Below, in pieces: positions 22,525 through 33,738 of a stretch of DNA of 64,000 bases (its first letter is position 1; the number at the start of each line of letters is the position of its first letter). The position numbers and the translations under genes were made by a program. The notes beneath the pieces were generated by a model. It saw nothing but the letters and a program-made list of their open reading frames with translations. It was not told the origin of the DNA and did not search any database. The stretch lies in assembly GCA_025617745.1 (NCBI GenBank), contig CM046861.1, positions 13,106,516 to 13,170,515 of the forward strand. The letters are read 5' to 3'. The DNA comes from Heliocidaris erythrogramma (taxonomy: Eukaryota > Echinodermata > Echinoidea > Camarodonta > Echinometridae).

Positions 22525-23697
22525 ATGGCCAATTCCAACATCTTCATGGCCGAGTTGGAGGAGGACTTTCTCTCGAAATCTCATCTTCAACCCAGTTTGT
22601 ACCTCCGGTACATAGATGATATTTTCATGATCTGGCCGCATGATATCGATGACCTCAAATCCTTTCATGAAAGGTTTGATTCACACAACGGTAACATCAA
22701 ATTCACCATGGAGAGTTCACGAGAGAAAGTCCACTTCCTTGACGTCACGGTCACTCTTTCCCCCAATGGGCAGAAACTCCAAACCTCGCTATACACTAAG
22801 CCGACTGACTCCTTCACCTATCTCAATTATAACTCATTCCATCCTACGCACATCAAGGAGTCAATAGTGTACAGCCAACTATTGAGGTACAAAAGAATAA
22901 CATCCGACCCTCTTACCTACGAATCGGATGCATTGCAGCTTGGCAGGCATTTCATTGAACGTGGTTATCCGATCAACATGATCAAGAAATGCATGAAAAG
23001 GGTCAGTCAAAAAAGTAGAGAGAATCTTCTCGTCCAAAAAAGAAAAAGCAAAGGAGAAGTAGCAGTCCCATTTGTCTCCACGTACCACCCGAAATGTCGT
23101 CAACTTGCCCTTAAAGTCAAGAAAGAGTGGCCCACAATCACGGCCGATGAAAAACTTGCTAAAATCATGCCTAGGGCCCCCCTCCATGCACAGAGGCAAC
23201 CTCCCAATCTGAAAAGACTACTGGTGAGAAATCAGCTACCTGGCACACCTCAACCTAGAGGTAACAAGCCATGCGGCAAATCGCGCTGTCAAATTTGCCC
23301 TCACATAATAACGGAAAACTCCGTACGGCTCTCATCTGGTTATACGATCTATCCTCCCGATCACAACTGTGATTCAAGTAACATTCTGTACTGTTTTCTT
23401 TGCGACAAATGCCCTGAAATAGCCTATATTGGTGAAACAGGTACTAGATTTAGAGTGCGATTCAATAACCACAGATGTACCATCAGGCAACGGCGTACTG
23501 GTTTCCCAGTAGCCGAACATTTCAGCCAAGCCGACCATTCCCTGAATGATCTTAAGATCTGCCTCTTCGGAGGCGGGTACAAATCCGCTGATGAGAGAAA
23601 ACTAGCTGAATTGCGCGCTATTATTCGAAGCAAGAGTTTTCAGATTGGGCTCAACAGAGACCTGTCATGGCTAGAGAAATATAGTTACTTTAAGTAG
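22525..23697 (+). pseudogene. PLE polyprotein C-terminal part: RT palm/thumb plus GIY-YIG nuclease
   Basis: A 390-codon open frame. RT motif C is LRYIDDIFMIW (YIDD, residues 29-32), followed by the thumb (HFLDVTVTL near 70-78; TSLYTKPTDSFTYLNYNSFH at 88-106). A CGKSRCQIC cysteine motif lies at 250-258. The GIY-YIG domain spans about 285-335 (ILYCFLC, then AYIGETGTRFRVRF, with AEHF supplying the Glu). In PLEs the nuclease nicks target DNA and RT extends from the nick. The first Met is an artefact of 5' truncation; upstream sequence is the inverted terminus. The surviving frame has no internal stop, so the insertion is probably young. Confidence 0.85.
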
Positions 23698-23819
23698 TAA
23701 ATGTAATTATCATAATGCCTCATTACGCCTCAGTTTGTTAGAGCTCACCGGTTATGACCTAAAAAAATCTATAGGCCTATGTTTGATGTTTTATATTTTA
23801 TTTATTATGCACTGTTCAT

Positions 23820-24290
23820 TTGCATATATTATTGCGTCTATTGAGCTCGTAAAAATTAGCACAGAAATTTTGATCGAGCAACCACGCGTGTTGTTATGTG
23901 ATTGATGTATTTTGCGCGGCTAAACGATATATACATGTCTTTAACTTTTGTGTCTTACTTCTTATGCACCATTCTTTTTTATACATTATTGCGTCATAAT
24001 TGAATTTATGGCTATTACGCTCATTAGGTTTAGCGCAAACTTCGAGCTAACTACCGCGCGTGTTGCCATGTCAGTTTGTTATTATGTCACTATTTATGAA
24101 TTTTGCGCTCCTTGACAAATAAGCGCTCAAACTTTCACCTAGCAACCGTGTGTGTTGCTATGTAAGACTACACGTCAACTTGTATTATTACGTCACAATT
24201 TATGTATTTTGCGCTAATTAAAAAATAAGCGCTCAAAACTTTACCTAGCAACTAAACGCGTTACCATGGTATATTACATTGTCAACTTTT
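23820..24290 (+). repeat. Diverged tandem repeats in the PLE 3' UTR
   Basis: About four units of roughly 100-140 bp share TATTACGTCA-type starts, TTATGTATTTTGCGCT and TAGCAACNRCGYGTGTTGCY. They lie between the stop codon and the hammerhead-like core. Confidence 0.55.
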
Positions 24291-24333
24291 TCTGAGCAGA
24301 GCTTCACATACATATTTCACTTTGTTCATTACC

Positions 24334-24359
24334 CTGAGGAAGATCCGTGAGGATCGAAA
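24334..24359 (+). ncRNA. Hammerhead-like core of the PLE
   Basis: CTGAGGA, A, GATCC-GTGA-GGATC, GAAA. This fits CUGANGA...GAAA with a 5-bp stem II capped by a GNRA-type tetraloop. It differs from the cores at 4985 and 6283 in loop and outer stem pair, yet keeps pairing. Outer stems are not evident. Confidence 0.45.
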
Positions 24360-24469
24360 ATTTGGTGAAAATAAATATAAAAGTTGGAATTCAATGCATT
24401 ACCAATGTCTTCTCTGGAATTCATTAATTGTTTCTCTCTCTATATATATATATATATATATACATATAT

Positions 24470-25390
24470 AAAGGGGTGTGGTCTCAATGCTTTAAGCACG
24501 TACGTTCTTTGATCTTCATGCTTGACAACAACCAAGGAGACAACATTCTTAACAAACAAGAATGCAGATCTCTATAGCTTGTCTTTCGAAGTTTCGATAT
24601 CAAACTCAGGAGCGTCATTGTTCATCATGGAACTCATGTGATAAGTTAAACGCACAGCATTATAACCTGATAAATGTAACGTCGAGTTAAGACAGATTTA
24701 TAAGTCTGTTATCTTTCATATTGGATTGTTCGCAAAGGTCATTCATTGTCTCTGTTTGACTCTAGGATAATGAGAATATATTCGTCAACGACAATGAAAG
24801 ACAAATTTTTGTTCATCTTATTTCAGTTTTGTTACCAGTATAAGCAAAGGGTTGTCCAATACACTTATCCTGCTTATTGGGGCAATGCAACAATCTTTAG
24901 AAGCAGGGGCCGCGGAGCGTGTTTTGAAAGTGGGGGGGGGGGGGGGGGGGGGGGGGGCTGTTTTGATTTCACTTGAATAATGACTATATATTTCGAACAT
25001 TTTTCGGGGATGTTATGAAAAGTGTCTACTAAAAAAAGCGCGGGGCTGCAGCCCCCAGCCTCCCCCCCCCCCCCCCCCGTTCCGCGACCCACGAGAAAAT
25101 GTAAAATAGCCCTGATTATTACCATTTTCATGTTGTTTGAATACATGACTCTAATCAGGAACGTGGATAGCAGGGTATGATGAAGTGTGAGCATGCCCAC
25201 TGGCCTCCGTCAACATACCTGTCGGCAAACTGAATTACAATTCAGTTACAATTACAATTTTCAACGTAACTAATATTTGCAAATAACAAAAATTGAGAAC
25301 CCAATTTTATGGATATGGGAATCGACAATCTTTCGATATACATAAAATAACACTAGGCCTACCCTTGTACATTGTTCAAGTTCCCTTCGG
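24470..25390. other. Intergenic stretch with long G and C runs
   Basis: No gene seen. A poly-G run of over 20 (24933-24957) and a poly-C run of about 17 (25062-25078) flank about 100 bp, similar to hAT-like elements elsewhere, but clear termini are missing. Confidence 0.45.
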
Positions 25391-25391
25391 T

Positions 25392-26687
25392 TTATTTTGA
25401 GGAACAACGAATCAATCTTCGGAATGCTTTCCTGAAGTCCTTGTTAAATCCGTACAAGAAAGGGTTCAGTGCGGAATTAAGGTAGGCCAGCCAATACGAC
25501 ATGTCATAGAGTCGAGACGGAATACATTTGCAGTACGAATTGATGGGGAAGAGTATCACGAAGAAGATCCAGCATACCAGAAAAGCCACCACGATGATGC
25601 CCAGTGTTCGGGCTCTCCGCTGATGAAGACGATGCTTCTCGAGATTGCGAAGGTCAACGCGTCTAGCTCTTAGTCCTTCGTAAGAATTCTGGATACATTC
25701 GTTGTTGGAATATGTTGGATGTATCCTCTGAAATCTGTGAGACGACGATGACGAAGCTGTGTCTGTAGTTGTGACATGATGATCCACTTCTCCGTCTTTA
25801 TTGATAGGGCGTTTGGTCCTCTTGGTGACATCTATAGTAGATGAAGCAGTAACTTTTAATGAGACGGTTGATATCGACACATGTAGTGTATCCACAGGCG
25901 TGGGTTCAGTAACGTCTGTTTCTCTGAAACAGCAAAATGATTTCCTTGCTTGGATAGGATGGGATGGTTCCATCAGTGTAGAGTGCGCGTGCTGCAGCTT
26001 CAGTAGATTTTGCTTTAAAGCATTCAGCATTTTGACGTAAAGGAAAACCATTGATCCCATCGGAATAAAGAAGATGATACTATTTGAAACCAGAACGTAA
26101 ACGAATCCTGGCAAATACTGACAAGCGGAGTCTGTCATGAAGCTACCCGAGATAAATCTGTGTGCTAATGCTGCAGGAACCCAGCAAAGAACCGCCAGGA
26201 CCCAGATGGCGCTGACAAACAACAGCGCCCTCTGCTTGCGCTGCCTTTGAAGATATTTTACAGGCTGTGTGATCGCCCAGTAACGGTTTATTGATATCAT
26301 GCAGATGCTAAAGACAGAGGCCGAGACGCAAGTGAAGTCAACAATGATCCAGAGTTCACAGACAAAATTGCTTAAAGGCCACCTTCCAAAGATGGTGTAC
26401 AGACTGAACATTGGGATAACAAAGGCTCCGACTAGGAGATCGGCACACGCAAGACTGATTATATAGTAATTGTTGTTACGGCGCAACCTTGCGTCGACGC
26501 ACATAAGAATGATGAGGATCATATTAGCAAGAACCGTGGTCAGTGACATCAAGGACGCGAGCAGAGTGAAAATAGAGTTCTGCCAAGTGAATTGAAAGAA
26601 CTCGACACTGTCAAACGTTGAATTATTCCATGATGAAGACATGGTGGCGTTGCCGCTAGACAAGACTGAAAATGTCGTGGTTGTCAT
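25392..26687 (-). CDS. Class A aminergic-like G protein-coupled receptor (431 aa, single exon)
   Basis: An intact seven-TM receptor, probably sensing a biogenic amine or acetylcholine at the plasma membrane. N-glycosylation sites are N13 and N22. TM1 carries N55 (1.50) and TM2 D83 (2.50, LACADLLVG). Cys110 and Cys189 can form the extracellular disulfide. Asp117 (3.32) is the amine anchor. TM4 has W162, TM5 S201/S203 and P209. TM6 has C372-W373. TM7 has W399, Y402 and NPFLY (408-412), and helix 8 has DFRKAF. The third intracellular loop is long (about 222-355), with Ser/Thr and basic stretches. Two oddities: NRY (134-136) replaces DRY, and F375 sits where Pro6.50 is normal. Overall it looks closest to histamine/muscarinic-type receptors; the ligand is not assignable. 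Start chosen as the first ATG; M16 is an alternative. No neighbour within 18 kb. Confidence 0.9.
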   Translation of the reverse strand: MTTTTFSVLSSGNATMSSSWNNSTFDSVEFFQFTWQNSIFTLLASLMSLTTVLANMILIILMCVDARLRRNNNYYIISLACADLLVGAFVIPMFSLYTIFGRWPLSNFVCELWIIVDFTCVSASVFSICMISINRYWAITQPVKYLQRQRKQRALLFVSAIWVLAVLCWVPAALAHRFISGSFMTDSACQYLPGFVYVLVSNSIIFFIPMGSMVFLYVKMLNALKQNLLKLQHAHSTLMEPSHPIQARKSFCCFRETDVTEPTPVDTLHVSISTVSLKVTASSTIDVTKRTKRPINKDGEVDHHVTTTDTASSSSSHRFQRIHPTYSNNECIQNSYEGLRARRVDLRNLEKHRLHQRRARTLGIIVVAFLVCWIFFVILFPINSYCKCIPSRLYDMSYWLAYLNSALNPFLYGFNKDFRKAFRRLIRCSSK

Positions 26688-26689
26688 TT

Positions 26690-27332
26690 CTCAAAAAGTA
26701 GATTCAGCAGTTTCAAAGACTAATCTTTCAACACCTTTGTGTCAGTCAGTCACACTGCCTCGGTCAAAATCAAATATTTCATATATTGCCAATTATTATC
26801 CCTTATATCCACTCCTTCATTACGTCGAAGTTGATCTTAGTCTATTCTAGGGGAAAGGTTATAAGTGCATAATGTATAGGAGAACGATGAAAATGGGACT
26901 TTAATGAAGGAAACTCAATAATTGCGCAGCCTGAAAAACCCACACGATGTGCCCCCCTGAGAGTCGTGTAATAAGCGGTGGACAGTCACAGAGAAAAACG
27001 CATGGGTTTATGAGATTTTATCCTATGTATATTGGCCAACATCTCCGAATCTGCATAACGGTAGCCATATTTCTCATTAAGGGGGAGGGATTGGGGAAAT
27101 CTGCAAGGTAGTGATCAATCAAAATGATGTTGTGTACCGGCCAACGGAATAGTGGACAAACTCTCACTCAAGAAAATCATGAAAATGTGATGAAAACTAA
27201 AATTTGCATTCGTGCATTCGTGCCCTTTACGCTATTGCATCTGATGCATGTATATGTATGTATTTTTATTTAAAAAGATTTAAATCTATCAGCTTCTCGT
27301 TACCCCTCTCTCTTTTTTCTCCATTTTCTCCC

Positions 27333-27363
<31 letters not shown>

Positions 27364-27920
27364 TTTTTTTTTTTTTTGGGGGGGGGGGTTTGATTGGCGG
27401 CAAGTGCGCGCAAACCCCCAGTAGCTACCCCGCTGATGGTTTAATTTACACCCATATCCATTACAGACCTTGATGAATTATTTACTAGCATTACCTGAAG
27501 TAAAAATTAAGAATTTAATGCAGTTTTCGGAGGAAAATTTCATTACAGGGTTTAGAGGAGATTTATAATTTAGCATCTGCGATGCCATCTCCCATTTGTT
27601 GGTTCATTCCCTAATCCTATTCGATCAATCCGGCGTGATTTGTTTGTGTGACCTCGTGCGAGAGCCAAACAATTATAATATAGTGTTACCATCCGAGTCA
27701 CACATCGGAATCAACTCCAAGCTGTTCGATAATTGATAAAAATTCTTTTTCATTAGGGGTAAAGTCAATTCAGCAATAAATCGTTTTAAATTGATTTAAC
27801 CATCATTGTTCATTGCAATATGTACAGTGCTCAGCCAGTGGTCTATAATCATAAATGCAAACTCCATTGTCGGCCTTGTTGGTGGAACCTGGGTACTGAA
27901 TTGACTGAACTTAGCGTATA
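26690..27920. other. Receptor upstream region and intergenic sequence
   Basis: Includes the presumed 5' flank of the receptor gene; I cannot place a promoter. A (GTT)n run followed by poly-T and poly-G lies at 27333-27388. Confidence 0.45.
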
Positions 27921-28002
27921 TTCTTCATTTTGATATCTATCATTTTCTATATAGATGGCAAGCTTTCTTTAGAAAAAGAGAAAATTTGCATTTCTGTGGT
28001 AA

Positions 28003-28325
28003 TCAATACTGAAGCGCCATTGGTGATAATATTAGTAATTAATCAATTAATTAATACTGAAGCTCCATTGGTGATAATATTAGTAATTAATCAATTAATT
28101 AATACTGAAGCTCCATTGGTGATAATATTAGTAATTAATCAATTAATTAATACTGAAGCTCCATTGGTGATAATATTATTAATTAATCAATTAATTAATA
28201 CTGAAGCTCCATTGGTGATAATATTATTAATTAATCAATTAATTAATACTGAAGCTCCATTGGTGATAATATTATTAATTAATCAATTAATTAATACTGA
28301 AGCTCCATTGGTGATAATATTATTA
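28003..28325. repeat. 48-bp minisatellite, seven copies
   Basis: Units start at 28011, 28059, 28107, 28155, 28203, 28251 and 28299, an exact 48-bp period. Because 48 is a multiple of three, one plus frame stays open and reads INTEAPLVIILVINQL repeatedly (27930-28358). Copies 1-3 have ATTAGTAATT and copies 4-7 ATTATTAATT, so the array grew in two blocks. I consider the open frame incidental. Confidence 0.9.
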
Positions 28326-28483
28326 CGTTTTGCATTTCCTTGTGAGTTAACATATTGATTTAGATGGAGTAGAAAAAGCCATGATATTATGAGACATTGG
28401 CGGATCGAGGATTGTTTCAATAAATGAAAACAGCATCGTGTATATAATAATCTCTATATATAGTATGATTCCAGACCGCTCTG

Positions 28484-28640
28484 CACAGTGGCGAATTTAG
28501 GGGGGGGGGGGCCCGTGCCCCCTTTTTCGATTGTGCCCCCCCCCCCCCCCCACTGAGCGAATTTTGGAGGTCTGGCGAGAGAAACAAATTGTTGTGGTAT
28601 ACACGCAGCCCCCCCCCCCCCCCCCCCCACTAAGCCCCTC
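28484..28640. mobile_element. hAT-like element remnant rich in poly-G/poly-C
   Basis: Starts CAGTGGCGAATTTAGG, then poly-G, GCCCGTGCCCCC, TTTTTCGATTGTGCC and poly-C runs; resembles the copy at 20916. No matching right end or target duplication found. Confidence 0.45.
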
Positions 28641-29306
28641 CACTTTCCAAGACGTTCCGCGGCGCCTGTATCATGCTACATAACAATGGCAATTGATATG
28701 GTAATTGTATTCGGTGCATTCGAGTAAGAACGTCGAACGTCGAACGTTTGAACCCGTATTTGTTATGATTATTCATATTCAACAAAGGCCGCGAAGGATT
28801 TTAACAAAACGTGATCAAATTACTGGTTGTTATGACTTTACGAAAGTAATATGTTTTCCTTCCGCTAATTGCCAGTTTATAACTCGCGTGCTCAACCAAA
28901 TCTCCCAGTCAACTACATTGATGTTTTTTGTTCCTTATGTGGAGATCTCATCATATATATATATATATACACACAGCGAACAGATAACATTTGTTGGCAA
29001 TTTCATCAACGATTTGCGATTGCAATTATTGCCTTGCAATCGTAACTTCCCAATCCACATGGGACCGCAGAGCCCGGCCGCAGAGGAGGGGGAGGTCGAC
29101 TTAAATTGCATTACACACGCATTCCTAATACCAGATATGTGTGAAATTGTGTGGGGTTTATTAATTTCGTGATTGCTACTTTATATTCAACCTCATAATT
29201 CGATACTGCTTTTTTCCACTGCAATTAGGTCAAACCATCAATCACCCCATTACAACACATTTATATTCAGAGACGTAAACAACTTGGGGTGAAGTCGGCT
29301 GAAGAT
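28641..29306. other. Intergenic stretch
   Basis: The plus ORF 28705-29172 (155 codons) shows no domain and runs through a TA repeat; I do not call it a gene. Confidence 0.4.
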
Positions 29307-29406
29307 GGGGGGGGGGGGGCGTTTCATCAAGCATTTTGTCAGTGATTTTTACTGACAAATTTGCTCTCAGCCAATCAGATGCAAGGATTTCAGTAGCTTA
29401 TGACAG
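29307..29406. mobile_element. Foldback MITE, GTTTCAT family, copy 3 (3' truncated)
   Basis: Poly-G then CGTTTCATCAAGCATTTTG, then the family core CAGCCAATCAGATGCAAGG and TTTCAGTAGCTTATGAC. The right inverted end is absent; unrelated sequence starts at about 29407. Confidence 0.65.
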
Positions 29407-30965
29407 AGAAAGAGTCGAGAAATTCAGCAAGGCGACCTGAAGTTGAAATTTCTTTCAAACTTGAACCTTTGCAAAGGTTGTTTTATACACTTTATCCTAT
29501 ATTGGGAGCGCAATATTTAGCAGGAGTCATTATGAAAATTAGATGATATAGCGAGCAAAGCAATTACATCTTTATTTTTTCAAACTTTTTGAACACTTTA
29601 ACCTATTTAAGAACTATAGACTGGGGGAGCCACATTACGAGATACTGAAAGAAAATAATTATGCGAGGGAGCAAAGCGACCGACCTTTGGAAAATTTTCG
29701 CATTTCAAACCTTCAAAAACTAGATTTCTAGTGCATTTTTCTTCATTTCCCCCTATTTTTCTTTCTCTCCTTTGCGTTTTTTACGCCCCCCTCCAAGTGC
29801 TTGTTTTAAGTTTTAAGTTAATGTATCATAATTCTTATTCATTTTATCCCAAAATATTGGAGGTGATAATACAGGCCATCCCCCACCTCGAAATATTTTT
29901 TTGATATGTATCCCATCACCCGGGATCGAAACCCATGATAACAGGGGTGGGTGCAGAGAGAGGAGAGTTATTTCCCCCTTCCTGCGCGAAGCGCGAAAAC
30001 TTTGACGTTTTAGCAAATTTTGAGAGCCAGATAGCGGCTTGTAGCGCCTTTTTAGGGCTTTTCGCTCACTTCCCCCGCTTTTTCGCGCTCGCTTTTTTTT
30101 TAGTGGCTGAATAGAGGGGATGGCCCCCCGGTGGCCCCCTGTCTACGCCAGTGATTGCAATTATTGATTATTCGTCTACTGTATAGGTCCCCTTTAAATA
30201 CTTTAAATAATTTAGAAAACAATTATCGCAGGCCTACCGATTTACATGTCTAGGCCTTTACTTTAAGTGGAAAGTAATTTCCGATATTACTGCAGAACAG
30301 GGGCGTCGCTAGAACATTTCTAATGGAGTGGGGGGGGGGGGGGTGACACCCAAATTTGCCGACAGTATTTTAGGGTGTGACACCCAATTTGCGGACAAAA
30401 TTGCTGCACCACCCTAATCTCCACCCCCACACAAATAATAATAAAAGAAATCACAGATGTAGAGATCTTGATCATACAGGCCCATTTTCGCAAGGAGGGG
30501 GCTGACGCATTTTGCCCGAATTTAAACTTTTCTAAAGTTCTAAATTTTTGAGAGCGAGCGAAGCAAGAGAGCAATTTTTAACTTTTCGTAGAAAAGTTAC
30601 ATACAGAAGTTACATACAGAAATTACATAACTTTATCTGGGAACCTCGCTGCCCAAATATGTGGATATTCTTTCTCCTCGCTGCCCTAATATGACGTGTT
30701 AGTTGCCCGAATATCGGAACTTTGAAAATCCTCGGGGGTGGGGTGGGGGGGGGGGGGTAAACCTTTGCCAAAGAGGGTGCCTTTTGCCTGAATATTAACT
30801 CTCTAGTGTTTGTTGCGAGCAAGCACAAAATTTGGCCTGTTTTTCCTTCTTTTTTCCCTTCCCTTTTCCTTTCCTTCTTTTCATTTTGTTTTTGTTTTCC
30901 TTTCCTTTCCCTTTTCTTTTTACTTTTCTTTTTACTTTTCTGTTTTCTCTTCATTTTTTGTGTTG
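29407..30965. other. Intergenic stretch with hAT-like ends
   Basis: No gene seen. CAGGGGCGTCGCTAGAAC at about 30299 followed by poly-G and repeated TGACACCCAATTTG segments suggests another hAT-like remnant; AGCGACACCCCTGCTG at 31417-31432 could be its opposite end, with the SINE inserted between. Confidence 0.4.
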
Positions 30966-32118
<1,153 letters not shown>

Positions 32119-32191
32119 CAAGTTCCCAATATGGCAGTGTTTGGTCGCAAATACATGTACTGTGCGACGAAGCACTGCCATATTGGGAACT
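32119..32191. repeat. Near-perfect hairpin, 18-bp outer stem
   Basis: AGTTCCCAATATGGCAGTG pairs with CACTGCCATATTGGGAACT; the stem continues with TTTGGTCGCA against TGCGACGAAG and closes on a loop of about 13 nt. Size resembles a microRNA precursor, but a tiny foldback element is equally possible. Confidence 0.6.
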
Positions 32192-32868
32192 ATATTGTTC
32201 TCATGTAAGCATTAATTTTGCTTGAGCTTTTGTTTGTTTTATAGATACGGTCTAATGTATCTACCATAAAGTGTGTGCTTGGGGGGGGGGGGGGGGAGCT
32301 TCGGAAAACATACAATTTAAATACTGCTCTGTAGTTCTGACGCTAGCTTATTTCATGATCAGTTAATCAGTTTACCGATACTCATCTTTTGTTGAGATAT
32401 GTTTGCTCTCAGTTACGTGTTGTCATGGTTATAGCGTTCTTAGTGCTAAACAAAAATTAACTAAAACACTTATCGACCATGTGGTGGTTTGGTGTCAATG
32501 CTCTTTCGCTTTTATTGTATTGTATCAGTATACTGGATAAGGGCTCGGGCTAACTCGCCACTGCGCGGTGACTATTTAGTTTCAAGAGTTGAAGTTCCCG
32601 CTACGCACCCGGCCGGGGTTTTTTAGCCTTAAATTTCATGTTTTCGATAATTTGACTTCTTGAAATTTTCAACATTACTTCTTTGCTAATCATTTTACAC
32701 ACTGATTTAAATAATTTTGAAATGAAGGGTTTCAAAATGTGGAATTAATGTGAAATTCAACACAAGTATTTGCGATCAATGTAACTCTCTGGGCTCACTC
32801 TGCCGCGATTTGCCGCCAAGGCCGAGTTCGCCCTTATAGTGCCGAGTTAGCCCGGATCCCTTGGTAAT
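32192..32868. other. Intergenic stretch with GGGCTAACTCGGCACT-type ends
   Basis: No gene. Inverted motifs GGGCTAACTCGCCACTG (about 32547) and GCCGAGTTAGCCCGG (about 32841) may bound a remnant element. A poly-G run lies at 32281-32296. Confidence 0.4.
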
Positions 32869-33150
32869 AGTCACTATGAACATGGCGAACAAAGAAGCGG
32901 ACAAAATATACAGCTCCTCATTGTACCTTCCACAATTGCTCTGGTAGACAAAAGAACATCCCTTCATTGCTATTATGCAAAATTATGCAGAACAGGTGTC
33001 ACATGCATTATTCACCTGTTCTACTGATTTTACATAATAGCAATGAAGGGATGTTCTTTTGTCTACCAGAGCAATAATTGTGGAGGGTGCAATGTGAGGA
33101 GCTGTATATTTTGTCCACTCTCTTAATTTGTTATCGTGTTCATAGTGACT
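32869..33150. mobile_element. Long foldback: 130/138-bp arms, 14-bp loop
   Basis: Arms 32869-32998 and 33013-33150 pair over almost their full length. Shared segments include AGTCACTATGAACA, GACAAAATATACAGCTCCTC and TAGACAAAAGAACATCCCTT. Small indels and mismatches mark moderate age. No coding content. Confidence 0.8.
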
Positions 33151-33677
33151 GTATATTATTTCACAATAAAAATGCAAAGCTTGTTTAAAAATTTCATTCC
33201 ATATGAAAACAGAAAATTCATAAAAATTCACGAATGCATAAAACAACATGCATAGTACAAAAATATTCGAAAACAGGAAAGTGCATGTTATTACTGTCTT
33301 GTATATAAAGCACGCGATATTGAAACAAAATGATCAGGGATCGGTTTTAGATATCTGTCCAAGATCTTATTGGGGTAGCCTATGCATATGAATACATTTT
33401 AAAAGGCATTCATCTTGTGAATTGCTAAATGGTATTATACTTCTATCCCTCCGGTCGATCCAAACTACATGAGTCTTTATACTTTATGATAAACTTTCAA
33501 AATAAAAGTACTTTTATGGTTGACACTGATGCTGTGACAATATTGGACCCACCATTATTTAGGTGCGACTTATTCTGCGATGAGTGAATTAAAAACATTC
33601 TCCTTTGACTGAGAATTTGGTTGAGATTGCTCAAACACGTCAAACATGCTTGTAATCGGGTAGAAGTCCACCCGTCT
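33151..33677. other. Intergenic stretch
   Basis: No gene or repeat recognised. Confidence 0.45.
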
Positions 33678-33682
33678 GTTGA

Positions 33683-33738
33683 AAGCCAGAAGGGCGTAAA
33701 CTGTGTGTTAAACTATATGAATTAACGCCCTTCTGGCT
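33683..33738. repeat. Short hairpin with CGCCCTTCTGGCT stem, copy 1
   Basis: AGCCAGAAGGGCGTAAA pairs with TTAACGCCCTTCTGGCT around a loop of about 22 nt. A second hairpin sharing the stem is at 52022-52078. Confidence 0.65.

Larger units (their letters stand above)
22464..24439 (+). mobile_element. 5'-truncated Penelope-like element with inverted 60-bp ends
   Basis: Contains an ORF with the end of RT and a GIY-YIG domain (22525-23697), a 3' UTR with four diverged repeats, a hammerhead-like core, an AAATAAATA signal and a 60-bp terminus (24380-24439). That terminus recurs inverted at 22464-22523, just before the truncated ORF. (TA)n arrays abut both sides (about 22402-22430 and 24441-24462). 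The copy lacks RT motifs A and B, so it cannot move by itself. Confidence 0.85.

Noticed and set aside
27930..28358. 142-codon ORF as a real gene or CRISPR-like array
   Set aside because: It is a head-to-tail 48-bp minisatellite with no spacers and no flanking coding features.
28705..29172. 155-codon plus-strand ORF
   Set aside because: Runs through a TA/CA repeat, shows no domain, and lacks splice or context support.
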